Positions 18,330-26,519 of a stretch of DNA of 64,000 bases are shown one piece after another. Position 1 is the first letter of the stretch; each line of letters begins with the position of its first letter. This stretch comes from Microbacterium oxydans (GTDB lineage: Bacteria; Actinomycetota; Actinomycetes; Actinomycetales; Microbacteriaceae). Below the pieces are notes generated by a model. It ran no database searches. It was not told where the DNA came from and was given only the letters and a program-made list of their open reading frames with translations. Made by a program: the position numbers and the translations under genes. The stretch is from the NCBI RefSeq assembly GCF_900095745.1, contig NZ_FMIR01000017.1, positions 372,001 to 436,000 on the forward strand. The letters are read 5' to 3'.

Positions 18330-20384
18330 TCAGGGTTCGGGCGGGTAGACCCGTTCATCGGGGCGCGGCTCGGCGAGCAGCGGCACCGCAGCGGTGATGG
18401 CCGCGACGGCATCGGCGCCGGCGGAGTCCGCGGGCGCACGATCCGCACGGCGGTCGGTGAGCGCGGCCCCGACTCCCCCGGTCACGGCCTCTTCGACCGC
18501 GGCCTCGGTGTCGAGCACGCGCGATGCCGCGACCTGCTGAGCGGCGAGTTCCGCATACAACCCGCCCCGCGCGAGCAACTCGGAGTGGGTTCCCGACTCG
18601 ACGATGCGCCCCGCCTCGAGCACGTGGATCACGTCGGCGCCCATCACGGTGGACAAGCGGTGCGCGATGGACAGCGTCGTGCGCCCCTTCGCCGCCTCGT
18701 CCAGTGCCTCCTGCACCACGCGCTCCGACACGGTGTCGAGGGCCGACGTCGCTTCGTCGAGGAGCAGCACCGGAGGATCCTTCAGCAGCACGCGCGCGAT
18801 CGCGATGCGCTGCTTCTCCCCGCCCGAGAGCCGGTACCCGCGCTCACCCACCACGGTGTCGTAACCCTGCTCGAACCCGGCGATGATGTGGTGGATGTTG
18901 GCCGCGGTGCACGCGGCGATCAGCTCCTGCTCTGTCGCATCCGGCTTGGCATAGCGGAGGTTCTCGCGGATCGTCGCGTGGAACAGGTAGGTCTCCTGCG
19001 ACACGATGCCCACGTGGTCGATGATCGACTCCTGCGTGAGCGTGCGCACATCGGCGCCCGCGAAGAGCACCGAGCCGCCCTTGGCTTCGTACAGCCGCGG
19101 CGCGAGGTACAGGATCGTCGTCTTGCCCGCACCCGAGGGACCGACGAACGCCACGTGCTGCCCGGGTTCGGCGACGAACGAGACGCCGTCCAGCGTCGGT
19201 CGGGCATCGGCCGAGGCGTCCGGGTAGCGGAAGAGCACATCGGCGAACTCGAGCCGCCCCTTGGGACCCGGTGCCTCGTCGACGGTGATCGCATCCGGAG
19301 CGTCCTGGATCTCGGGCACCAGGTCGAGGTACTCGAAGATGCGGGCGAACAGCGCCGAAGATGTCTGCAGATCGAGCGAGACCCGCATCAGGCCCATCAG
19401 CGGCATGAGGAGCCGCGCCTGCACCGTGGTGAATGCGACGACGGTTCCCGCCGTGATCGCCCCGGTGCCTCCGGCGATGAGGTAGCCCGAGACGAGGTAG
19501 ATGACCGCAGGCACGCTGGCCATGAGCACCTGCACGACCGCGAAGAAGCCCTGACCGCTCATGGCCCTGCGCACCTGAAGAACGACCTGGTTGCGGTTCT
19601 CGGCCTGATAGCGCTCCGACTCCGTGCGCTGACGGTTGAACGACTTCGAGAGCAGCATGCCCGAGACGCTCAGCGTCTCCTGCGTGATCGAGGTCAACTC
19701 CGACAGGGATTCCTGCGTCTCCCCCGCGATCCGCGCCCGAACCTGGCCCACCTTGCGCTGGACGAAGATGAGGAACGGCATCATGATCACGGCGATGAGG
19801 GTGAGGCGCCAGTCGATCAGGATCATCGCGACGAGCGAGGCGATGACGGTCACGACGTTACCCAGGATGCTGGTGACGGTGTTGGTCAGCACTCCGGAGA
19901 CGCCGCCCACGTCGTTCTGCAGTCGCGACTGGATCACCCCGGTCTTCGTCCGCGTGAAGAATCCGAGTTCCATGGCCTGGAGGTGCTCGAAGAGTTTCAC
20001 CCGCAAGTCGCCGGTGACGCTGTTGCCGACGGTGGAGGTGAGCCACGTCTGCGCGACGCCGAGGACGGCGGAGAGAAGGAAGAGCACGACCATCGCGGCG
20101 ACGAGCCAGGCCAGCAGCTCGAGATGCGGCCCGCCGCCGGCGACCGGGAACAGCGCGTCATCGAAGATGCGCTGCACGATCAGAGGCGGGATGACGGCGA
20201 TCGCCGCGCCGACGACCACGAGCGCTCCCGTGAGGAAGATGCGCGCGCGGTAGGCACGGAACAGGGAGACGACCCGTGAACCGAGGCCGCTGATCCGCGG
20301 CGCCTCGGCATTCAGCTTCCGCTGCGTATCCTCATCGACCCCGCGGAAGCTCACTCCTCCACCTCGTCCACCGCCCATGCTCAT
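18330..20384 (-). CDS. ABC transporter, fused permease and ATPase (exporter/multidrug type)
   Basis: Half-size exporter of 684 aa that would work as a dimer. After a glycine-rich N-terminus come six membrane helices (about residues 45-330), then an ATPase with Walker A GPSGAGKTT, signature LSGGEKQR, and Walker B VLLLDEATSALD. A roughly 60-residue Ala/Asp-rich tail follows the ATPase. The start at ATG 20384 is fixed by TACGCT at 20391-20396, six bases upstream, suggesting a leaderless mRNA; the longer open frame is rejected. It converges on the SDR gene with 13 bp between stops. Confidence 0.93.
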   Translation of the reverse strand: MSMGGGRGGGVSFRGVDEDTQRKLNAEAPRISGLGSRVVSLFRAYRARIFLTGALVVVGAAIAVIPPLIVQRIFDDALFPVAGGGPHLELLAWLVAAMVVLFLLSAVLGVAQTWLTSTVGNSVTGDLRVKLFEHLQAMELGFFTRTKTGVIQSRLQNDVGGVSGVLTNTVTSILGNVVTVIASLVAMILIDWRLTLIAVIMMPFLIFVQRKVGQVRARIAGETQESLSELTSITQETLSVSGMLLSKSFNRQRTESERYQAENRNQVVLQVRRAMSGQGFFAVVQVLMASVPAVIYLVSGYLIAGGTGAITAGTVVAFTTVQARLLMPLMGLMRVSLDLQTSSALFARIFEYLDLVPEIQDAPDAITVDEAPGPKGRLEFADVLFRYPDASADARPTLDGVSFVAEPGQHVAFVGPSGAGKTTILYLAPRLYEAKGGSVLFAGADVRTLTQESIIDHVGIVSQETYLFHATIRENLRYAKPDATEQELIAACTAANIHHIIAGFEQGYDTVVGERGYRLSGGEKQRIAIARVLLKDPPVLLLDEATSALDTVSERVVQEALDEAAKGRTTLSIAHRLSTVMGADVIHVLEAGRIVESGTHSELLARGGLYAELAAQQVAASRVLDTEAAVEEAVTGGVGAALTDRRADRAPADSAGADAVAAITAAVPLLAEPRPDERVYPPEP

Positions 20385-20545
20385 GGCGCCAGCGTACTCA
20401 GCCCCCACGACATCGAGGCCGCCCGGATCTGCCGACAGCGGATTTCTGTGAGTTCGGAATGAAATGTCGGCGACCGCCGTTACGCTGAAGGACTCTTGCG
20501 AACTCTCGCGATATCTCCATTTCTTCTTCGCCCAGGAGGCCGCCC

Positions 20546-22024
20546 ATGTCTGCCGTCGATACCGGCTCCATCTCGACGACCCCCGCACCGGCAGCGGGTG
20601 AGATCTCGCGCAAGGACATGCGCGTCATCTGGCTGCTGCTCGTCGCCGCGTTCGTCGCCATCCTCAACGAGACCACGATGGGGATCGCGATCCCCCACCT
20701 GAACGCCGATCTCGGCATCCCGCCCGAGCTCGGCCAGTGGCTCACCAGCGCCTTCATGCTGACGATGGCCATCGTGATCCCGACCACCGGATTCATCCTG
20801 CAGCGGTTCACCACGCGTCAGGTCTTCATCGCCGCGATGATCGCGTTCTCGCTCGGCACGCTCGTCGCGCTGGTCGCTCCCGGCTTCTCGATCCTGCTCG
20901 TCGGGCGCGTCATCCAGGCCGCCGGTACCGGCATCATGATGCCGCTGCTGATGACGACGATCATGAACGTCGTTCCGCCGCAGTCCCGCGGCCGCATGAT
21001 GGGCCGCGTCGGCCTGGTCATCTCGCTCGCCCCGGCGATCGGACCCACCGTCGCCGGTGCCGTCCTCGAGACGCTGAACTGGCGCGCGCTCTTCGCGATC
21101 ATCCTTCCGATCGCGCTCATCGCGCTCTTCATGGGCGTGAAGTGGATGACGAACCTCGGGGAGACCCGCCTCGTCCCGCTCGACGTGCTCTCCATCCCGC
21201 TCGCGGCGCTCGGCTTCGGCGGGATCGTGTTCGGCCTCAGCCAGTTCGGCGGCGAAGGCGGATCGGGCGAGACCACGGGCATCATCGCCCTGGTCGTCGG
21301 CGCCGTGTCGCTGGCGCTGTTCGTGTGGCGTCAGCTCATCCTGCAGCGTGTCGACGACGCACTGCTCGACCTGCGCGTCTTCCGCTCGAGCAACTTCACG
21401 TTCTCGGTGATCATAATGACCATCCTGGCGCTGTCGATGTTCGGAACGCTGACCCTGCTGCCGCAGTACCTGCAGAACGTCGCCGGCCTGAACGCACTCG
21501 AGTCCGGCCTGATCCTGCTCCCCGGCTCGGTGCTGATGGGTCTGCTCGGCCCGATCATGGGTCGCGTGTACGACGCACGCGGCACGCGGCCGCTGCTGAT
21601 CCCGGGCACGATGCTCGTGTCGGCGGCGCTGTTCTTCTACTCGACGGTCGGCGAGCACACCGTGTGGTGGGTGCTCATCATCGTGCAGGCGGCCATGTCC
21701 GTCGGGCTCGCGATGTCGTTCACGCCCCTGTTCTCCGCCTCGCTGGGTTCGCTGCAGAGGTCGTTGTACTCGCACGGTTCCGCTGTGCTGAACACGCTGC
21801 AGCAGGTCGGTGGCGCGGCCGGTGTCGCTCTGCTCACGGTCACCTACTCGGCGATCCTGCATGCGGGCGAGGGCGAAGGCCTGTCACGAGCGGCGGCCGG
21901 AGCACCGGGTGCGCGCATGGCGTTCCTGATCGCCGCGATCATCTCGCTCGCCGCGGTGGCGCTCAGCCCGTTCGTGCGCAAGCCGGCCGACGACGCCGGC
22001 GAGGGCTTCCACGGCGGTCACTGA
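20546..22024 (+). CDS. MFS multidrug exporter, DHA2/EmrB-like
   Basis: A 492-aa membrane protein with about 14 hydrophobic segments, the DHA2 layout. The N-terminal motif NETTMGIAIPHLNADL and the long central gap between helices 12-14 fit EmrB/LmrB-type drug exporters. The start ATG 20546 has a CAGGAGG ribosome site; a -10-like TACGCT lies near 20480, giving a leader of about 60 nt. It is divergent from the ABC exporter, so the two efflux genes share a 161-bp intergenic region; no TetR or MarR regulator is nearby. Confidence 0.92.
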   Translation: MSAVDTGSISTTPAPAAGEISRKDMRVIWLLLVAAFVAILNETTMGIAIPHLNADLGIPPELGQWLTSAFMLTMAIVIPTTGFILQRFTTRQVFIAAMIAFSLGTLVALVAPGFSILLVGRVIQAAGTGIMMPLLMTTIMNVVPPQSRGRMMGRVGLVISLAPAIGPTVAGAVLETLNWRALFAIILPIALIALFMGVKWMTNLGETRLVPLDVLSIPLAALGFGGIVFGLSQFGGEGGSGETTGIIALVVGAVSLALFVWRQLILQRVDDALLDLRVFRSSNFTFSVIIMTILALSMFGTLTLLPQYLQNVAGLNALESGLILLPGSVLMGLLGPIMGRVYDARGTRPLLIPGTMLVSAALFFYSTVGEHTVWWVLIIVQAAMSVGLAMSFTPLFSASLGSLQRSLYSHGSAVLNTLQQVGGAAGVALLTVTYSAILHAGEGEGLSRAAAGAPGARMAFLIAAIISLAAVALSPFVRKPADDAGEGFHGGH

Positions 22025-22056
22025 CCCCAGCGCTCGCACGCGACGGCGTCTGCTTC

Positions 22057-22203
22057 TTACTCGGCCTTCGGGGCGGGGAAGTGGCAGACGCCGTTGCTGC
22101 AATAGCCGGCGGCATCGCCCTCGAGCAGGTCCAGGGCTCCCGGGAGCGGCTGCAGCCCGATGGGCGCTTCCTGCTGCACGGTGTCCTCCGGCGTCTTCTT
22201 CAT
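22057..22203 (-). CDS. 48-aa cysteine-containing small protein, function unknown
   Basis: A short reading frame, MKKTPEDTVQQEAPIGL..., ending in a CSNGVCHFPAP segment with a Cys-X4-Cys pair. The ATG at 22203 has TACGAT at 22210-22215, six bases upstream, the leaderless spacing seen for many genes here, which supports real expression. The protein is acidic at the start with no signal or membrane segment. The two cysteines could bind a metal or form a disulfide, but no function is recognised. It diverges from the acyltransferase gene. Confidence 0.7.
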   Translation of the reverse strand: MKKTPEDTVQQEAPIGLQPLPGALDLLEGDAAGYCSNGVCHFPAPKAE

Positions 22204-22298
22204 CCCTCGATCGTACGCCTGCTCCGAGGTAGTGGCTCCGAACCCGCGCGCGGGGTGCGGAGAGCGGCTCGACAGCCGTTCTCCCCTACGGTTGATCC

Positions 22299-22892
22299 AT
22301 GGTCAAACGACTCCTCGCCCGCATGTTCTGGGCGTTCAGCAGATGGACGCTCACGAGCGAGGCAGCACCCACGCGCCCGACCGTGCTCGTCGGCGCCCCC
22401 CACACCAGCAACTGGGACTTCGTCCTGATGCTCGCCATCGCCTGGCGCCTCGGCATCGACGTGCACTGGCTCGGGAAGAAGAGCCTCTTCCGCGGCTGGC
22501 GCGGTCCGCTCATGCGCGGACTCGGAGGGATCCCCGTGGATCGTGCGGACCCCGCGCGCGTGGTGAACGATGTCGTCGGGCAGGTGCACGCGGGAACGGT
22601 CTTCGGCCTCGTCGTCACCCCCGACGGCACCCGTGGCGGCAACGAGTACTGGAAGTCGGGCTTCTACCGCATCGCGCGGGAGACGGGGATGCCGGTCACG
22701 CTCGGCTTCGTCGATCGCACCACGATGACGACGGGTCTCGGCCCCACCCTCGACCTGACCGGAGACGTCGCCGCGGACATGGATCGGATCCGCGCGTTCT
22801 ACGCCGACAAGGCCGGGGCACGACCGGAGCGACGCACCGAGCCGCGGCTTCGCGAGGAGCAGCCCACTCCGGATCCCGACGCCCTGGGGTGA
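22299..22892 (+). CDS. 1-acylglycerol-3-phosphate acyltransferase-like protein
   Basis: The 197-aa protein has the acyltransferase HX4D motif (PHTSNWDF) near residue 37 and a GGIPVDR block near residue 75, the second phosphate-binding motif. It belongs to the PlsC-like group that lacks an obvious long membrane domain. The expected role is acylation of a lysophospholipid or another lipid precursor. TACGGT at 22287-22292 lies six bases before ATG 22299, so it is probably leaderless. Confidence 0.85.
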   Translation: MVKRLLARMFWAFSRWTLTSEAAPTRPTVLVGAPHTSNWDFVLMLAIAWRLGIDVHWLGKKSLFRGWRGPLMRGLGGIPVDRADPARVVNDVVGQVHAGTVFGLVVTPDGTRGGNEYWKSGFYRIARETGMPVTLGFVDRTTMTTGLGPTLDLTGDVAADMDRIRAFYADKAGARPERRTEPRLREEQPTPDPDALG

Positions 22893-22914
22893 ATCACCAC
22901 GGCTGCCGCCCGCA

Positions 22915-23121
22915 TCAGTCGGCCGGCTCCTCCGCGTGTGCGCGGGCGTAGTCGAGGTCGTCATCGGTCAGGCTCTCCACCATTCCCACGACCGCTCCGG
23001 TGATGACGCGGATCTCCTCCCGAACGTCCGCGTCGAGGTGCGGAGAGTCGCCGTCGAGCACAGAGCGGCGTGCGTCCCCTGAGAGTTCGGACCACCAGTC
23101 GCTGATCGGCGGGAGCGTCAT
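22915..23121 (-). CDS. 68-aa acidic protein, unknown function
   Basis: Begins MTLPPISDWWSEL and is rich in Asp/Glu, with no cysteine, signal or membrane segment. ATG 23121 has a GAAAGAAGG ribosome site at good spacing; the upstream open frame is shadow of the divergent gene. It sits next to the 23191-23718 membrane protein in a group with Dps, so a stress link is possible but only positional. No family recognised. Confidence 0.7.
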   Translation of the reverse strand: MTLPPISDWWSELSGDARRSVLDGDSPHLDADVREEIRVITGAVVGMVESLTDDDLDYARAHAEEPAD

Positions 23122-23190
23122 GGTGCCTTCTTTCGATCCGTCGGTGCAAGATCCTGGACATCGTGCGAGCGTCGGCACGACACTGTGATC

Positions 23191-23718
23191 ATGACATCGG
23201 ACCCTCCGCGCGGCGAACACGAACTCGATGACCGCAGGGACGGACGTGACGAGACTGCGAACGAGCGCGCGGATCGCAACTGGGAAGAACTTCTGCAGGA
23301 ACTCCGCGTGATGCAGACGGGGACCCAGATCCTCACGGGATTCCTCCTCGCCGTCGCCTTCCAGCCGAGATTCACCGAGATGGACGAGTTCCAGCGCGAC
23401 CTCTACGTCGTGCTCGTCGCCCTGTCCGCCATCGCGACGATCCTGGCGCTGGCTCCGGTGGGGATGCACCGTGCTCTGTTCGGCCACCGCCGTAAGCCCG
23501 AGCTCGTGCGGATCGCCTCGCGGATCGTGAGGATCGATCTGATGGTGATCGGTGCTCTGACGATCGGGGTGACGACGCTGATCGTCGATTTCACCGTGAA
23601 TCGCACGGCCGGGCTTGTGGCGTTGATCTCGGCGCTCGTGCTGGTCGTCGCACTGTGGGCAGCGTTGCCGCGAATCATGCGCGGCCGACCCCGCGCCCCC
23701 GGAGCCGAGACGAACTGA
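23191..23718 (+). CDS. DUF6328-like four-helix membrane protein
   Basis: 175 aa. A charged N-terminal region (to about residue 45) with the block ELLQELRVMQTGTQILTGFL is followed by four hydrophobic segments, resembling DUF6328 proteins; this family label comes from memory of the pattern. ATG 23191 is preferred over GTG 23185 because GACACT (23179-23184) ends six bases before it, with TGGACA 18 bp further up, a good leaderless promoter. No function is known. Confidence 0.75.
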   Translation: MTSDPPRGEHELDDRRDGRDETANERADRNWEELLQELRVMQTGTQILTGFLLAVAFQPRFTEMDEFQRDLYVVLVALSAIATILALAPVGMHRALFGHRRKPELVRIASRIVRIDLMVIGALTIGVTTLIVDFTVNRTAGLVALISALVLVVALWAALPRIMRGRPRAPGAETN

Positions 23719-23744
23719 TCCCGGTCCGAGGGGCAGGGGCGATC

Positions 23745-24287
23745 TCAGCGACCGGCGGGGCTGCGGTTCTCGGCGCTGACCATCCAGGCGAACTGCTCGA
23801 GTCGTTCGATGACCGCGTGCAGGAGATCCGCCGACGTCGGGTCTTCCTCGTCGACGGCGTCGTGCACGTCGCGCATCGTCCCGACCGCCGCTTCCAGGCG
23901 CTCGGTCACCAAGTCGATGGTCTCGGTGGTCGAGACCTCCCCCGCGGGGAACGCGGGCAGAGTCGTGGTCTTGGCGATGGTCGCGCTGCGCCCGTCGGGC
24001 ACGGCGTGCAGGGCGCGCATCCGCTCGGCGATCGTGTCGCTGAACGCGCGCGCATCGTCGATGATCTCGTCGAGCTGGCGGTGGGTGTCTCGGAAGTTGC
24101 GGCCCACGACGTTCCAGTGCGCCTGCTTCCCCTGAATCGCCAGTTCGAGCAGGTCGACGAGCACGAGTTGCAGGTTGCTCGCGAGCGCGGGCGAGGCGGT
24201 GAAGCCCTTCTCCGCATTCTGCTGGCGCGTGGTCTTCACGGCACCCTTCGTCGAGGTGCCGGTCTTCTTCGTCTTGCTATCAGCCAT
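23745..24287 (-). CDS. dps: Dps-family DNA-binding ferritin-like protein
   Basis: The 180-aa product has a lysine-rich N-terminal tail (KTKKTGTSTKGAVKTTRQ) that could bind DNA, then the ferritin fold. Ferroxidase residues are visible in QAHWNVVG and the DTHRQLDEIIDDA stretch. It should oxidise and store iron and protect DNA under oxidative or starvation stress. The start is ATG 24287 with GGAGG ten bases before; the open frame continues upstream without support. It is divergent from the GNAT gene, so the 128-bp gap may hold promoters for both. Confidence 0.93.
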   Translation of the reverse strand: MADSKTKKTGTSTKGAVKTTRQQNAEKGFTASPALASNLQLVLVDLLELAIQGKQAHWNVVGRNFRDTHRQLDEIIDDARAFSDTIAERMRALHAVPDGRSATIAKTTTLPAFPAGEVSTTETIDLVTERLEAAVGTMRDVHDAVDEEDPTSADLLHAVIERLEQFAWMVSAENRSPAGR

Positions 24288-24338
24288 GTCTGTGACCTCC
24301 TGCCGGTGAGGATAACGGCGACCTGGGCCCGGACCCGA

Positions 24339-24383
24339 GGGGGTTGACACCGGAAGCGCGGAGCCCGAGTGTGGCGACCGGAC
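24339..24383 (+). promoter_or_regulatory. Bipartite upstream element, copy A (before the GNAT gene)
   Basis: GGGGGTTGA (24339-24347), 23 bases, GTGGC (24371-24375), then CCGGAC (24378-24383) and TGCG (24389-24392). The same blocks with the same 23-base gap occur at 24931-24973 before the next gene. It is 33 bp before the chosen GTG. It could be a sigma-factor promoter or an activator site shared by the two genes; Dps, on the other strand, could use it too. Confidence 0.5.
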
Positions 24384-24415
24384 CTGAATGCGCGACAGAA
24401 AGAGAACCCCGCATC

Positions 24416-24907
24416 GTGACAGAACAGAACGACCCGAACGACCGCGAGATCGTCATCTCCCCCCTCAGCGAAGCGGACGCCGGTGAAGTGCTCACCGTGC
24501 AGCGTGCGGCCTTCGTCTCGGAAGCCGCGATCTACGGGAGCGTGGACATGCCTCCCCTGACGCAGACCCTCACCGAGCTCGAGGCGGAGCTGCGCGCGGA
24601 GTCCGGCTTGGCGGCGCGCATCGACGGACGCCTCGTGGGCGCGATCCGCTTCGTGGAGAAGGACGGGATGCTCCTCATCGGGAGGATCGCGATCGCCCCC
24701 GACGTGCAGGGCGAGGGAGTCGGGCGGACGCTGCTCGATCACGCAGAGAGCGCATCCAACGCACAGGTCGCCGAGCTCTTCACCGGCAGCCTGAGCGAGG
24801 CGAACATTCGCCTCTACGAGAGGTGCGGCTACGTCGAGCACGAGCGCGTGCCGGACGGCGACGGCACGGAGCAGGTGTTCCTGCGGAAGAACCTGCGAGG
24901 AGGATAA
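24416..24907 (+). CDS. GNAT family N-acetyltransferase
   Basis: 163 aa from GTG 24416 (VTEQNDPNDREIVIS). The acetyl-CoA motif A is IAIAPDVQGEGVGRTLLDHAE near residue 95, with an NIRLYERCGY block toward the end, as in standard GNAT enzymes. An in-frame TTG at 24344 would lie inside the promoter-like element, so the shorter form is chosen; its ribosome site is weak (GAAAGAGAA). The substrate is unknown. It sits between Dps and the HesB-like gene in a stress-type cluster. Confidence 0.82.
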   Translation: MTEQNDPNDREIVISPLSEADAGEVLTVQRAAFVSEAAIYGSVDMPPLTQTLTELEAELRAESGLAARIDGRLVGAIRFVEKDGMLLIGRIAIAPDVQGEGVGRTLLDHAESASNAQVAELFTGSLSEANIRLYERCGYVEHERVPDGDGTEQVFLRKNLRGG

Positions 24908-24930
24908 GAGCCTCCTCCGAATCGGCACAA

Positions 24931-24973
24931 GGGGGTTGAGGTGATCGTCCGAGTTCGGCATCGTGGCCCGGAC
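24931..24973 (+). promoter_or_regulatory. Bipartite upstream element, copy B (before the HesB-like gene)
   Basis: GGGGGTTGA (24931-24939), 23 bases, GTGGC (24963-24967) directly followed by CCGGAC (24968-24973) and, after ATGT, TGCG (24978-24981). It lies about 42 bp before GTG 25015, similar to copy A. A related GGACATCGTGCGA sits before the 23191 gene, without the GGGGGTTGA part. Confidence 0.5.
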
Positions 24974-25014
24974 ATGTTGCGACCGTGACATGCCCCGAAC
25001 GGAAGGAGAGTCTC

Positions 25015-25314
25015 GTGCTCACCCTCACCGACAACGCCTCCGCCATCGTGACGACGCTCGTCAGTCGTCAGACCGACGCCCCGGATGCCGGACTGCGCAT
25101 CCACTCGTCCGAACCTCAGAACGCGGAGGGCGGCGCGCGTCTCGCGGTGCTCGTCGCCGCAGATCCGGAGCCCCAGGACCAGGTCGTCGAGGTCTCCGGC
25201 ACCCGGCTCTTCCTCGATGAGTCCGCCGTCGCCGCACTCGACGACAAGATCCTCGACGCGGGTGTGGACGACGAGGGCTCCGTGTCGTTCGCGGTGCTCC
25301 CTCAGGTCGCCTGA
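25015..25314 (+). CDS. HesB/IscA-like A-type protein without cysteines
   Basis: 99 aa from GTG 25015 after GGAAGGAG. The fold pattern (LTDNASAIVTTLVSRQ, GLRIHSSE, LFLDESAVAALDDKILDAG) matches the HesB/IscA/ErpA A-type carriers, but none of the three cysteines that bind the Fe-S cluster is present. It cannot be a classic cluster carrier. It may be a repurposed scaffold-like protein, perhaps stress-linked by its neighbours. A terminator follows. Confidence 0.78.
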   Translation: MLTLTDNASAIVTTLVSRQTDAPDAGLRIHSSEPQNAEGGARLAVLVAADPEPQDQVVEVSGTRLFLDESAVAALDDKILDAGVDDEGSVSFAVLPQVA

Positions 25315-25325
25315 CCGAAGGATTC

Positions 25326-25358
25326 CGGATGCCGCGGCCGATTCGGTCGCGGCATCCG
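25326..25358 (+). terminator. Terminator-like hairpin after the HesB-like gene
   Basis: CGGATGCCGCG (25326-25336) pairs with CGCGGCATCCG (25348-25358), with an inner GCCG/CGGT pairing. It is 11 bp after the stop at 25314 and followed by TCGTGT, a poor T run. Confidence 0.7.
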
Positions 25359-25448
25359 TCGTGTCACGGAAGCGTCGGTTCTCACGATTCCATCTCGACG
25401 ACACGCCCTTGCGCGATGCGGGCGCAGGTGGGCGCTACGCTCCGAACC

Positions 25449-26105
25449 ATGCCACGTGTTCTCGCACCTGTCCTCGTCCTCACGGCCTCTGCGCTGCTGC
25501 TCCTCGGATGCAGTTCCCCGACGGCGGCCCCGTCCGCTTCACCTGCGGCCACGCCGTCCACGTCCGCGTCTGCGGAGCCCGAGGTCGAACCCCAGCTCGT
25601 CGTCACGCTCGACGGCCTCTCCTTCACGGACGACGGAGGCACCGCGACTGCGGAGTATGCGGATTCGGATGAGCTTCTCGCCCTGCTCGAGGATGCGACG
25701 GGTGAACTGCCGGAGCCCGAACCGGTCGAGGGGATGGAGGGCTACGACGTCGAGATGCAGGCCTATGTCTGGGACGGTCTGCGGGTGCTCACCGACCCCT
25801 CCGGCGCAAGCCCTGCGTCGATCGCGGTCACCGCGGCCGAGGTCGACGGGATCCCCGTGATGACGGAGGAAGGGCTCCAGGTGGGGTCGAGCAGGGCAGA
25901 CCTCCTCGACGCAGGCGCCTGGGCACTGGTCGATGAAGAAGAGCCGGCGACCGCCACCGAACTAGGCCTGGGCCGACAGGAGGTGCCGGACACGCAATCG
26001 CTGACGCACCCCGGATCCGTCGGGATCCTCTACGTGCTCTTCCTGTTGGAGACGGACGCCGTCACACAGATCCAATCTCCCGCGAACGACTTCAGCGACA
26101 TCTGA
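25449..26105 (+). CDS. Putative lipoprotein, unknown function
   Basis: 218 aa from ATG 25449. The signal segment is VLAPVLVLTASALLLLGC, with lipobox LLGC, then a Ser/Ala/Thr/Pro-rich linker to about residue 45. The rest is acidic and cysteine-free. TACGCT at 25436-25441 lies seven bases before ATG, so the mRNA is near-leaderless, and a longer frame upstream is rejected. It is exported and anchored to the outer face of the membrane. No family recognised. Confidence 0.8.
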   Translation: MPRVLAPVLVLTASALLLLGCSSPTAAPSASPAATPSTSASAEPEVEPQLVVTLDGLSFTDDGGTATAEYADSDELLALLEDATGELPEPEPVEGMEGYDVEMQAYVWDGLRVLTDPSGASPASIAVTAAEVDGIPVMTEEGLQVGSSRADLLDAGAWALVDEEEPATATELGLGRQEVPDTQSLTHPGSVGILYVLFLLETDAVTQIQSPANDFSDI

Positions 26106-26170
26106 CCGGCGGCTTCCACCGCGTAACCTGGAGTGGCTCGCAATCCCGTGCGAACAGTCGAAGGGCCACC

Positions 26171-26515
26171 GTGAAGATCTCTCTGCTCCGCCGTTTCGTC
26201 GTCCTCGCGGAAGAGCTCCACTTTCCGCGGGCGGCCGAGAAACTCGGCATCCCACTGGCCTCGCTGTACACGTCGATCGACAAGCTCGAGGCCGAGGTCG
26301 GCCATCCGATCGTCCACCGCGAGGGGCAGACCCGGCTGACGCACGTCGGTGAGCTCTTGCTGGTCGAGGCGAAGGCGGAGGTCGCCGCGGCGCCCGCGCC
26401 GGTGAAGAACGCCCCCGCACCCGCCGGCGGCAAGGCGAAGGCCTCGAAGGGCAAGGGCCGAACCCCCGCGGTGAAGGGTCAGCCGAAGCCGTACAAGAAG
26501 CGGCAAGGCCGCTAG
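26171..26515 (+). CDS. LysR-type winged-helix domain with Lys/Ala-rich tail
   Basis: 114 aa. Residues 1-65 match the LysR DNA-binding helix-turn-helix (LRRFVVLAEELHFPRAAEKLGI..., then the wing). The rest is not the usual 200-residue effector domain but a Pro/Ala/Lys-rich tail (GKAKASKGKGRTPAVKG, ending KKRQGR). The start is GTG at 26171 with GAAGGG upstream. It may be a nucleoid-type DNA binder without a sensor, or a truncated regulator; the clean tail and stop argue against decay. Confidence 0.75.
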   Translation: MKISLLRRFVVLAEELHFPRAAEKLGIPLASLYTSIDKLEAEVGHPIVHREGQTRLTHVGELLLVEAKAEVAAAPAPVKNAPAPAGGKAKASKGKGRTPAVKGQPKPYKKRQGR

Positions 26516-26519
26516 GGGC

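Noticed and set aside
23185-23190. GTG 23185 as the start of the DUF6328-like gene
   Set aside because: The promoter box GACACT ends at 23184, six bases before ATG 23191, which suits a leaderless start better.
26171-26515. LysR pseudogene
   Set aside because: The tail is a clean basic extension without in-frame stops or remnants of an effector domain downstream; treated as a real short gene, though decay is not fully excluded.
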